Source: Firmicutes bacterium UBA7523
GTDB lineage: Bacteria > Bacillota > Dethiobacteria > Dethiobacterales > Dethiobacteraceae
DNA length: 22,713 nucleotides
Assembly (NCBI GenBank): GCA_002479415.1
Contig: DLMZ01000015.1
Coordinates: 1-22,713, forward strand
Direction of reading: 5' to 3'
The notes beneath the pieces are model-generated. The model had not been told where the DNA came from. It was given only the letters and a program-made list of their open reading frames with translations, and ran no database searches. Each line of letters starts with the position of its first letter. The first letter of the stretch is position 1. The position numbers and the translations under genes are program-made. Below, one piece after another: positions 1 through 6,810 of this stretch.

Positions 1-415
1 CACAATTTATTTTACACACTCTAATTACTGCTCGGCCAACAGTCCCCGTATACGTCCAAAAATTTCTTTGTATCCATATACCTAAAGTTTTGGTATATAT
101 ACCGCAAGTAGCTAGAGTACTACCTGTTAATTGAGCACCACGAATGCTAATATATTTACCTAAATCATAGTCATCCGATCTGTAATCACATGATTTAACA
201 AATACCTTATATGGTGTAATATAATTCCATTTAAAACTAAGGTCTCCGCTCATTATTTGGCTGCGATATCTATCTGCGGATGTAAAAACTTGTGTACTTA
301 AGTTAGTCGGCTGTGCCCATGTCCATCCGACATAATCGTTGTTATCAGCAACTACATTCGAGTGAATCAGCAAAATAATGAATAAAACTAAGAATAAATG
401 TGTCCTTTTAAACAT
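1..415 (-). CDS. Secreted protein of unknown function, 5' part only (runs off left edge)
   Basis: An open frame reads leftward from ATG at 415 for 138 codons with no stop before the window edge, so the C-terminus is missing. A strong ribosome site (AGGGAGGT) sits about 7 bases before the ATG. The N-terminus is a textbook signal peptide: MFKRTH, then a hydrophobic run LFLVLFIILLI, then SNVVADNN with a probable cleavage after VVA near residue 23. The mature part begins DYVGWTWAQP and is rich in Tyr, Trp, Thr and Ser. It holds three cysteines in the visible part (in KSCDYR, LATCGIY and IRVCKIN), which suggests an extracellular, possibly disulfide-bonded protein. I recognise no family. The region is distinctly AT-rich compared with the genes to its right. 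That it is exported is inference from the signal peptide. Confidence 0.72.
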   Translation of the reverse strand, partial: MFKRTHLFLVLFIILLIHSNVVADNNDYVGWTWAQPTNLSTQVFTSADRYRSQIMSGDLSFKWNYITPYKVFVKSCDYRSDDYDLGKYISIRGAQLTGSTLATCGIYTKTLGIWIQRNFWTYTGTVGRAVIRVCKINC

Positions 416-769
416 ATTATAGACCTCCCTTATTAACTCTTTAAAAAGTTTTATGCCGGCATCAACTACTTACATTACCAATGTTTATGTCTGCTCACTA
501 AAAACAGCTAGTTTCCTCCTTCCTCTTCCGGCAACATTCTGAAAACATGTGCTACCATGACCTATTTCTGCTTAGTAATTTTGTTGCTTTGCTAACTTAT
601 TGTTTATTATAGCATTGCATGAGTTGCTAAATTTGTCATAGTATGTTTGCTGCAAAATTTTTTTCAATGAATTTCTAATTGAGCATTTGGCAGAATTATT
701 AAGCAAGGCTGGAAATGATGAAAAGCGGTGTTGAAATAACTACTTAGTTAATTTTAGGCGGTGGAGAGA
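416..769. other. AT-rich intergenic region between divergent genes
   Basis: This 354-base gap separates two divergent genes. It holds the ribosome site of the leftward secreted protein and, at 756-763, AGGCGGTG, the ribosome site of the rightward methyltransferase. A weak possible rightward promoter is TTGCTT (584-589) with TTATAG (607-612) at 17 bases. I see no riboswitch consensus, tRNA, or open frame with a ribosome site. Confidence 0.4.
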
Positions 770-1648
770 ATGGGAGATACGAGGTTTAACCAAATAAAGG
801 ATCCATTGTTTTGGGAAAAAGCATGGCATGAGGACCGTGAAAGCTCTCTTTTCCGTCAAGGGAGGAAAACGCTGCAGGACACAATTGATTTCTGGAATAA
901 GCGGGCGGGTAGCTTTCAGAAAAATGTTATGGGACAAAAAGGTGATAAAAGAGTTAAAAGAGTGCTGCATTGGCTGGAAATGCAGGGAGTTGATCTCGCG
1001 GGAAAGAGGGTATTGGATATTGGCGCCGGTCCGGGAGCTTTTAGCTTGGCCCTGGCACAGCATTGCCGTGAGGTAGTGGCTCTTGAGCCGGCTGAGGCAA
1101 TGGTGGAGTTTTTACAGTCAGAGATTACCCGCCAGGGCTATAATAATGTGCGGGTGATTCAAAATACATGGGAGGAAGTAGACATTAGGCAGGAGGGGCT
1201 CCTTGACCAGTTTGACCTGGTTTTTGCCTCCATGAGCCCGGGGATAAACAGCCTGGATACTATTAACAAAGCGCTTGATTGCTCTAAGGAGTATTTTTAC
1301 TACAGCAGTTTTGCCGGACAGCGTGAAAGCGATTTGCTAAAGAGCCTTTGGCCTGCTCTATACGGTGAAAGTCTTCCTCCTTGGCCCGGACAAGTGATTT
1401 ATGTGCTTAACCTGCTTTATACACTGAAGCTTGAGTTGAATTTCGAAGTTTGGGAAGAGCGCAGCCGTGCAGAGCTGACGCTGCCAGAAGCAGTGGATAG
1501 CCTGATGGATGAACTACGTATGTATGGTAAGGAGTCCTCTAAAGAGGGAGAAGAATTGCGAGCACTTTTGGAGCCAAGCATCCGGGACGGTGTGTTGATT
1601 CAGGAGAAGACAACACGTTTAGGACAGATATTGGCCAGAAAAGCGTAG
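770..1648 (+). CDS. Class I SAM-dependent methyltransferase
   Basis: A 292-residue cytoplasmic protein with a Rossmann methyltransferase domain. SAM-binding motif I is VLDIGAGPGAF (about residues 81-91). The acidic residue of motif II is E106 in VVALEPAEAM, and a motif-IV-like FDLVFASMS follows. An N-terminal helical part of about 75 residues precedes the core, and the C-terminal third is more variable. The start chosen is ATG 770: AGGCGGTG at 756-763 lies 6 bases before it, and the in-frame GTG at 761 falls inside that ribosome site. The substrate cannot be read from the sequence. The gene converges with the iron transporter operon, whose last gene ends 36 bases beyond its stop, so the two are not cotranscribed. 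The methyltransferase call is firm; the role is unknown. Confidence 0.88.
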   Translation: MGDTRFNQIKDPLFWEKAWHEDRESSLFRQGRKTLQDTIDFWNKRAGSFQKNVMGQKGDKRVKRVLHWLEMQGVDLAGKRVLDIGAGPGAFSLALAQHCREVVALEPAEAMVEFLQSEITRQGYNNVRVIQNTWEEVDIRQEGLLDQFDLVFASMSPGINSLDTINKALDCSKEYFYYSSFAGQRESDLLKSLWPALYGESLPPWPGQVIYVLNLLYTLKLELNFEVWEERSRAELTLPEAVDSLMDELRMYGKESSKEGEELRALLEPSIRDGVLIQEKTTRLGQILARKA

Positions 1649-1684
1649 AGATATATATGCCTTTGTGTCACTATAGCTACTTAT

Positions 1685-2743
1685 TTAGGCGCAAGACGGC
1701 ATTACGGAAATAAAGTGGGGGATAATCTCCAGCCTTACAGGCTCTCCCACTTTTTTGTGTTCTTGCGGATGGATATGGGTCAATAAATGCAGCTTTGTAT
1801 TATCATCGGCGATGACCTCCACAACTGCGTCTATTGATTGTCCGGTATATGTTAATTCCTTAATATATCCTTTAATTTGGCCTTCGTGGTTCACTTCCAG
1901 GCTGTCAGGACGAATAGATACATATACTTCCTCGCCGGGTTTAAGGCCATGGGGCTGTGTGCGGCGTATTGCGCCGAGAGCTGTAATGACTGAATATTTG
2001 TCTTCTCCTGTTTTCCCTTTCAGGATATTGGTCTGGCCTACAAAAGTTGCTACAAATTTATTTCGAGGGTACTGGTATATTTCTTGAGGTGTGCCTTTTT
2101 GCTGTATTATTCCGTGATTCATGACAACAATACTGTCCGAAATTGCCAGCGCATCTTTTTGGTCATGCGATACAAAGATAGCCGTTGCTCCCGATTCTTT
2201 GATGATGCGCTTAACCTCAAGGCGCATGTGGTTTCTCAGGTCTGCGTCCAGACTGCTGAAGGGTTCATCCAGCAAGATAACAACCGGTTTCCGCGCTAGT
2301 GCCCTGGCCAAGGCAACCCGCTGCTGCTGGCCGCCTGACAACTGGTGAGGATAACGTTTTTCATATCCTTTTAAATTAACTAATTCAATAATCTCCGCTA
2401 TTCTTTCTTTACGGTCGCGGTCTTTATAGCCAAAGCCTACATTATTAAAAACATTGAGATGAGGGAACAATGCATAGTCTTGAAAAACCATGCCTACACC
2501 ACGTCTTTCCGGCGGTATCCAGGTGTTGCTGCTGCTCATAATATTTCCTGCAAGAGTTATGCTGCCTTTATCTGCTTTTTTAAAACCGGCAATCATCCGC
2601 AGAGTCGTTGACTTGCCGCATCCGCTGGGACCTAGCAAGGTAACGATTTCCCCTTTTTCAACGGTTAAACATAAATTACTTACAGCTGCCTTTTCGGCGC
2701 CGGGATATTTCTTTGTTATTGTTTTTAATTCAATTGCATGCAT
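1685..2743 (-). CDS. fbpC: Ferric-iron ABC transporter, ATP-binding subunit
   Basis: A 352-residue ATPase that powers iron import through FbpB. All nucleotide-binding motifs are intact: Walker A GPSGCGKST (38-46), Q-loop Q88, signature LSGGQQQR (135-142), Walker B VILLDE (155-160), D-loop SSLD, and switch His193 in VSHDQ. Residues from about 235 onward form the TOBE-type C-terminal regulatory domain typical of the FbpC/PotA/MalK branch. The ATG has GAGGTGA a few bases upstream and lies 12 bases after the fbpB stop, so it is the last gene of the fbpABC operon. Family membership alone could also fit spermidine or sulfate importers. The neighbouring FbpA-type binding protein and the Fur boxes favour iron. 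Confidence 0.93.
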   Translation of the reverse strand: MHAIELKTITKKYPGAEKAAVSNLCLTVEKGEIVTLLGPSGCGKSTTLRMIAGFKKADKGSITLAGNIMSSSNTWIPPERRGVGMVFQDYALFPHLNVFNNVGFGYKDRDRKERIAEIIELVNLKGYEKRYPHQLSGGQQQRVALARALARKPVVILLDEPFSSLDADLRNHMRLEVKRIIKESGATAIFVSHDQKDALAISDSIVVMNHGIIQQKGTPQEIYQYPRNKFVATFVGQTNILKGKTGEDKYSVITALGAIRRTQPHGLKPGEEVYVSIRPDSLEVNHEGQIKGYIKELTYTGQSIDAVVEVIADDNTKLHLLTHIHPQEHKKVGEPVRLEIIPHFISVMPSCA

Positions 2744-2755
2744 TGTCTGTCACCT

Positions 2756-4441
2756 CTAATATTTACTTAACATATAGCGCAGGGGGATAATAGAAGCAAT
2801 AATAATCAGTAAAGCCGCAGGAGCTGCCAAATGGTAAACCGCTTCATGTGCTTCAAAGTAAACCCGTACCGCCAAGGTGTCAAAGCCGGGTGGACGAAGC
2901 ATGAGTGTAACCGGCAGCTCCTTAATTGAACTGACAAAAACCAGCGCTCCTCCAGCCAAAATTCCGGGCAGCATGTTGGGAATAATAACCTTCAGCAAAA
3001 CCTTCCAAGGCGGACAGCCCAGACTGCGCGCAGCCTCGTCAATTCTTGGGGAAATAAGGCTGATTGATGCCTCGCTTGTTTGCACAGCCTGGGGTAGAAA
3101 ACGTACAATAAAAGCTAGGACAATCATATAGAAGGTGCGATACAGGGCAGGTAGATGATTATTGAAGATAAAAATAAAGCCAAGGGCTGCAATTACTCCA
3201 GGAAGTGCGTAGCCTGCGTAGGCTAACCTGTCAATTGCAGAGGAAATGATAGATGGATAACGGTTTTTTAAATAAACAACCGGCAGGGCAAAAAGCATGC
3301 ACAGTAAAGAAGTAAGTGTAGAGATTTTTAGGCTGTTTAACGCAAAGCCAAAGAATCTGCTGTCAAGGGCCCCCATGCGAATTCCTATATTAGACCAATA
3401 TGCAAGGACGCTGATTGGAAGCAGTACTGAAAAAAGAAAGATGATACTGACATAAAGCAGTGCCGGAACCTTCCACTTGCCAAGCGGCAATATTTCTAGT
3501 TCCCTGTGAGTGCCTGCTGTTTGGAAGTACTTATTCTTTCTGCGAGAGACTGATTCAATCCACAGTATAATAATTGTAAGTAAAATAAGCACCAAGCTCA
3601 AGATTGCGGCAGAGGCGGTATCAAATCCAGCTCTTTGAAAGTAGATGGCGGCAGTAAATGTTACATATCTAAGCATGGCCACAGCGCCGAAATCGGACAT
3701 TACATACAGTGATACAAGAATAGCCCCCGCTCCGATAGCAGGCCTTAATAAGGACAGGGTAACTCTCCAGAATATTTGCGAAGTGTTCATGCCTAAAGAA
3801 CGAGCTGCTTCTTCAAAGTTATTGTTCATTTTACGAAGAGCTGCGCTTGCAATTAAATACACATAGGGATAAGTGAACATACTGAGTATTAAAAACACGC
3901 CCCAGAAGGAATAAACATTTATAGGGTATATTCCGAATGTACTTGTCAGCCATGGAGAATTAAGCCATAAATCACGGGTCCACCCGCTTCTTCCAAACAC
4001 AATGATATATGTTACTGCTCCCACATAAGGAGGGATGGCCAGAGGCAGGGCTAAAATCCATTGCCAGAATTTCTTGCCTGGGATATCGGTTCGTATTACA
4101 ATCCAGGCAAGTGAAATTCCAATAACTACAGCACATATTGTAACAGCAGCCGCAAGAGAAAGGGTGTTCCACAGCAGTTGAGGGATTCTGGTATCGAGAA
4201 GGCGTATCCAGCGTTCTGCTCCCGCAGAAAGTGACCGCCAAATAACATAAACAATTGGAATTGACATTATAATTCCTGTAATTAAGCCAAATATAAGCAA
4301 TATTGGCCCGGGAGGATTTCCCCGCCAAGTATCCAGCCATTTTTTTTGAAAAGAAAGGAGAGTGGTCGGGAAAGCCTGTTTCCCAACCCCTCTAAAGTAA
4401 GCGTTATTTAGCTTTGTTGTATTCTTGCGTTTTTTGCACAT
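2756..4441 (-). CDS. fbpB: Ferric-iron ABC transporter, fused permease
   Basis: A 561-residue polytopic inner-membrane protein made of two consecutive permease domains, as usual for FbpB/SfuB. Each half has about six hydrophobic helices and one cytoplasmic EAA loop that docks on the ATPase: EEAARSLGMNTSQIF in the first half and DEAARSLGCPPWKVL in the second. The chosen start is ATG 4441 (MCKKRKN), with GGAGAG 7 bases upstream. An in-frame TTG at 4456 would overlap that ribosome site. The gene begins 23 bases after the fbpA stop and is followed 12 bases later by fbpC. It should form the channel for Fe(III) delivered by FbpA. Fusion of both permease halves in one chain is normal for this family. 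Confidence 0.92.
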   Translation of the reverse strand: MCKKRKNTTKLNNAYFRGVGKQAFPTTLLSFQKKWLDTWRGNPPGPILLIFGLITGIIMSIPIVYVIWRSLSAGAERWIRLLDTRIPQLLWNTLSLAAAVTICAVVIGISLAWIVIRTDIPGKKFWQWILALPLAIPPYVGAVTYIIVFGRSGWTRDLWLNSPWLTSTFGIYPINVYSFWGVFLILSMFTYPYVYLIASAALRKMNNNFEEAARSLGMNTSQIFWRVTLSLLRPAIGAGAILVSLYVMSDFGAVAMLRYVTFTAAIYFQRAGFDTASAAILSLVLILLTIIILWIESVSRRKNKYFQTAGTHRELEILPLGKWKVPALLYVSIIFLFSVLLPISVLAYWSNIGIRMGALDSRFFGFALNSLKISTLTSLLCMLFALPVVYLKNRYPSIISSAIDRLAYAGYALPGVIAALGFIFIFNNHLPALYRTFYMIVLAFIVRFLPQAVQTSEASISLISPRIDEAARSLGCPPWKVLLKVIIPNMLPGILAGGALVFVSSIKELPVTLMLRPPGFDTLAVRVYFEAHEAVYHLAAPAALLIIIASIIPLRYMLSKY

Positions 4442-4464
4442 AATGTGACTCTCCAAGCTGCAGC

Positions 4465-5556
4465 TTATTTTAAGTCGAGGTCCAAGCCTGAGGCTTGAAT
4501 CAATTCCTTCGTCCCCTCAAAGTAGTTGCCAAGCTCTTTAACCGGCATGTCCTGGATTTTCAAACTATTGAAATCAACGATATGGGGCTGGGTTTCAGCC
4601 GGATAAGCCGCACTAAACTGTGAGTTGATTAACAGTTCTAGCGATTCTCCTACAAACGCTGCCTGGTTTTCGGGCATTAATAACCACTCGAGAAAAGCGG
4701 CAGCGCCTGCTTCGTTAGGTCCTCCTTTTACTAAGCCCACACCGGCGGCATTGGAAACGGCCCCCATTTGACCATCACCTTGATCAAGATAAATGAAGCC
4801 GACATTATTGTTGTCAGGCTCTAACAGCTGCTGGTGGAAATAGTAGTTGTTTACAAGGCCGAATGTATGTTCACCGGCTCCCACAGCTCTGCGGATTTCA
4901 CCATGGCCTTGGTAAATGCCTGCGGAATTACTTCTAATGGCAGCTATCCACAGGGCAGTTTTTTCATCTCCCCATTGATAACGGAGAGCTGACACGTGAC
5001 CAAGCATACCGCCGTTTCCGCCCCGTGTAATGGCATATCCGTTTTCCACTTCTGCCCATTTGGGATCAAATAAGTCTTCCACACTTTTTGGCATATCTTC
5101 TTCGGTAATTAAATCTTTATTGTAAATTAACCCCCGTGCTCTGACAGAAATTGCGAAAAAGGCATTGTCATCGGCACGGAAAAATTCCGGAATCGTCTCT
5201 ATTCCATTTGGATTTGACTCTTGCAGTAATCCCTGAAGATGTAAGTATCCTAGAGATCCCAGGTCGTTTGAAATAAATATGTCGGCTCGTACGTTGTTTG
5301 CTTCCTCAATAATTTGCAGCGGGTTAGCGCCATGTAGCGCGACAACTTTAATTCCTGTGTCACTAGAAAACTTATCAAGGAGAGCTTGGACAAACTTTTC
5401 ATTACGGTTCGAGTATACAACCAGTTCTCTCGGCTCCGACTTTTGATCAGCGGGAGAGCTTGGAGCTGTTCCCTTTGTGGTGCAGCCTGTCACCAGCAGG
5501 CTCATAAGGAACGCAGAAGCTAGTATCAAGGCGATAACTTTTTTAACTTTAATCAT
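4465..5556 (-). CDS. fbpA: Ferric-iron-binding lipoprotein of ABC transporter
   Basis: A 363-residue extracellular solute-binding lipoprotein. The signal peptide starts MIKVKKVIALIL and ends in the lipobox LVTGC, with C25 as the lipidated residue. A low-complexity linker rich in Ser, Pro and Ala follows. The mature domain starts ELVVYSNRNEKFVQALLDKF, matching the FbpA/FutA class. The paired tyrosines in LVNNYYFHQ fit the adjacent Tyr ligands used for Fe(III) in that class. The start is ATG 5556, with AAGGGGTG upstream. An in-frame ATG at 5592 would run through a Fur box and place a non-signal stretch ahead of the signal peptide. It is the first gene of fbpABC and is controlled by the promoter and Fur boxes just upstream. 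Iron as substrate is inferred from family and operator. Confidence 0.93.
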   Translation of the reverse strand: MIKVKKVIALILASAFLMSLLVTGCTTKGTAPSSPADQKSEPRELVVYSNRNEKFVQALLDKFSSDTGIKVVALHGANPLQIIEEANNVRADIFISNDLGSLGYLHLQGLLQESNPNGIETIPEFFRADDNAFFAISVRARGLIYNKDLITEEDMPKSVEDLFDPKWAEVENGYAITRGGNGGMLGHVSALRYQWGDEKTALWIAAIRSNSAGIYQGHGEIRRAVGAGEHTFGLVNNYYFHQQLLEPDNNNVGFIYLDQGDGQMGAVSNAAGVGLVKGGPNEAGAAAFLEWLLMPENQAAFVGESLELLINSQFSAAYPAETQPHIVDFNSLKIQDMPVKELGNYFEGTKELIQASGLDLDLK

Positions 5557-5576
5557 ATGACACCCCTTATAATTGA

Positions 5577-5591
5577 TGATAACCATTCTCA
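5577..5591 (-). promoter_or_regulatory. Fur-type box in the fbpA leader
   Basis: On the minus strand this reads TGAGAATGGTTATCA, a 7-1-7 inverted repeat close to the Fur consensus TGATAATNATTATCA (12 of 14 half-site positions). It lies about 20 bases before the fbpA start codon, well downstream of the predicted transcription start, so it may act as a roadblock or as a second cooperative site. Confidence 0.72.
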
Positions 5592-5674
5592 ACGACGCTT
5601 AAAAAAAATGATTTTTCACTCCTTCTTTTTTTCACCAGCGAACTTGCGGCTGCACAGATGAAAAGGATTATCAT

Positions 5675-5689
5675 TGAGAATTGTTATCA
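5675..5689. promoter_or_regulatory. Fur-type box at the fbpA transcription start
   Basis: The plus strand reads TGAGAATTGTTATCA, a 7-1-7 repeat matching the Fur consensus at 12 of 14 half-site positions. It sits directly downstream of the -10 hexamer and so covers the expected transcription start. Fur with iron bound would block transcription of fbpABC. A further partial half-site (GATTATCAT) overlaps its left side. Confidence 0.8.
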
Positions 5690-5691
5690 CT

Positions 5692-5720
5692 ATTATATTT
5701 TTTATTCCTATATATAGCAA
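5692..5720 (-). promoter_or_regulatory. Sigma-A promoter of fbpABC
   Basis: On the minus strand a -35 TTGCTA (5720-5715) is followed by exactly 17 bases and a perfect -10 TATAAT (5697-5692). Transcription should start near 5685, inside the adjacent Fur box. The leader to the fbpA start codon would be about 130 bases. Confidence 0.72.
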
Positions 5721-5801
5721 GGCTCGAAATTGACCATATTAGCTTATTACTTTAAAACATGAGTGTCTAGATACGAAAAGCTGTTAATAACTTAGGCTCA
5801 C

Positions 5802-5831
5802 TTGACATGTTAAATTTGCCAGAAGCATAAT
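5802..5831 (+). promoter_or_regulatory. Candidate sigma-A promoter in the fbpA-def gap
   Basis: A perfect -35 TTGACA (5802-5807) is followed, at 18 bases, by CATAAT (5826-5831). No annotated gene lies downstream on this strand. The only exit is a strong terminator about 75-100 bases further on. Confidence 0.45.
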
Positions 5832-5837
5832 GGACAT

Positions 5838-5935
5838 AAAAGGCTAAGCTGTATTTGTTGGTCCGGCGGTAATGGTAATAACGCTTGCGGCGGGTGTTAA
5901 TTTATTTAAAGAGGAGCCTTAGCTCCTCTTTTGAA
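5838..5935 (+). ncRNA. Possible short transcript between promoter and terminator
   Basis: If the promoter at 5802-5831 is active, it would give a transcript of roughly 100 bases ending at the 5908-5932 hairpin. It contains a 16-codon frame (ATG 5872 to TAG 5922; MVITLAAGVNLFKEEP) with no convincing ribosome site, whose stop lies inside the terminator stem. That peptide could also be the relic of a longer gene. I cannot tell a small RNA, a micro-ORF and a remnant apart from this sequence. Confidence 0.25.
5908..5932. terminator. Strong hairpin terminator, probably bidirectional
   Basis: AAAGAGGAGC and GCTCCTCTTT form a perfect 10-bp stem around the loop CTTA, followed by T residues on the plus strand and TTTAAAT on the minus strand. 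It ends the possible plus-strand transcript and can also stop read-through from def on the minus strand. Confidence 0.75.
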
Positions 5936-6011
5936 GTGTATGCACCCAGCATGGGCGATAGCTTGGCGGTGAATATCCGCTATGGGATAGGCAGTGGCAT
6001 CAGTTGGCTTA

Positions 6012-6563
6012 TTACGCTTTTTGGTAATCGGTAATAAGTATTCCGTTTAGATGGTCAATTTCATGCTGGATAGTTCTGGCGTCCTCTCCGGACTTGATTA
6101 AGACCCTTTCTTCTCCGGTTAAGGTTAAAAATTTAACCTTAACCCACTTGTTTCGCGGGATGCTAACCTGGCTTCCGGTGGTGCTGAAACATGTTTCAGT
6201 ACCATATACAATATCTTCGCTTCGTTCCACAATTACGGGATTAATCATTGCCAGTACCTCTTTGTTAAAAAACTTTCCTGTTAGCCTGACAACGATAATT
6301 CTTTGAGAAACCCCTGTCTGCGGAGCAGCCAGGCCGTTTCCCCTATACTTCTCCATAGTATTTATCATTAAACGGGCTAATTCTTGTTCTTTCGGTCCTA
6401 TTTTTTCAACATGTTGAGCCGTTTCCTTTAAAATCGCATCCGGGGATGTAACAATTCTTAAGGTATCTGTGTCGCGAGCACCTTGCAACAGCACCCCCGA
6501 TATTCTTGTTAAGCAAATTATAAATAGCAAGAGTGGTATCCAGCGGGATTTTATTTCTTTCAT
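6012..6563 (-). CDS. def: Peptide deformylase-like metalloprotein with N-terminal membrane/signal segment
   Basis: A 183-residue member of the peptide deformylase family. Its three defining motifs are present: GNGLAAPQ (75-82, Q82), ETCFS in place of the usual EGCLS (C125 the metal ligand), and HEIDH (167-171, giving H167, E168, H171). Normal deformylases are cytoplasmic and start close to the LRIVTSPDAILK segment seen here at 35-46. This one carries about 33 extra residues, MKEIKSRW followed by the hydrophobic run IPLLLFIICLTRISGVLL, which looks like a signal anchor or signal peptide. The ATG has AGAGG 6-7 bases upstream. A downstream TTG just before QGARDTD is a conceivable alternative start giving a soluble enzyme, but its ribosome-site spacing is poor. 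It stands alone, not in the usual fmt/def cluster. Family assignment is secure; location and substrate are uncertain. Confidence 0.85.
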   Translation of the reverse strand: MKEIKSRWIPLLLFIICLTRISGVLLQGARDTDTLRIVTSPDAILKETAQHVEKIGPKEQELARLMINTMEKYRGNGLAAPQTGVSQRIIVVRLTGKFFNKEVLAMINPVIVERSEDIVYGTETCFSTTGSQVSIPRNKWVKVKFLTLTGEERVLIKSGEDARTIQHEIDHLNGILITDYQKA

Positions 6564-6638
6564 TGTGAACCTCTTCTTTGATTTGGTGTAACTTAATTTT
6601 CTGTTAGATAATTGCTCACGTATACTCTTTGTAATGAC

Positions 6639-6668
6639 AGTATATCATTTATTCCGTGCTTTTCCCAA
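6639..6668 (-). promoter_or_regulatory. Candidate promoter of the deformylase-like gene
   Basis: On the minus strand TTGGGA (6668-6663) and TATACT (6644-6639) are 18 bases apart, about 75 bases upstream of the ATG at 6563. Confidence 0.45.
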
Positions 6669-6725
6669 TGTATCTTATATGCTCAATCAGTTTTCAGCCT
6701 ATCAAAAGAGATTAAGACAAATAAT

Positions 6726-6755
6726 TTGAATATTCGGTAAGACAAAGTGTATAAT
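6726..6755 (+). promoter_or_regulatory. Candidate promoter of cobyric acid synthase
   Basis: TTGAAT (6726-6731) and a perfect TATAAT (6750-6755) are 18 bases apart. Transcription should start near 6762, leaving only about 45 bases of leader. That is too short for a cobalamin riboswitch, and none of its conserved boxes is visible. Confidence 0.55.
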
Positions 6756-6793
6756 TGAGGAAATATAATCCTAAATCGTTTCCGGCAAAGATT

Positions 6794-6810
6794 AAGGAGG
6801 GATAGCAATT
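6794..6810 (+). promoter_or_regulatory. Strong ribosome site pointing at an ATT start codon
   Basis: AAGGAGG at 6794-6800 is followed by 7 bases and then ATT at 6808-6810, in frame with cbiP. No ATG, GTG or TTG lies in that frame at a workable distance. The next in-frame ATG (6826) is 25 bases from the ribosome site. Confidence 0.65.

Noticed and set aside
5557..5592. Upstream ATG 5592 as fbpA start
   Set aside because: It would read through a Fur box, has no ribosome site, and puts 12 residues before a normal lipoprotein signal.
6564..6807. Cobalamin riboswitch upstream of cobyric acid synthase
   Set aside because: No conserved B12-box is visible and the predicted leader is only about 45 bases.
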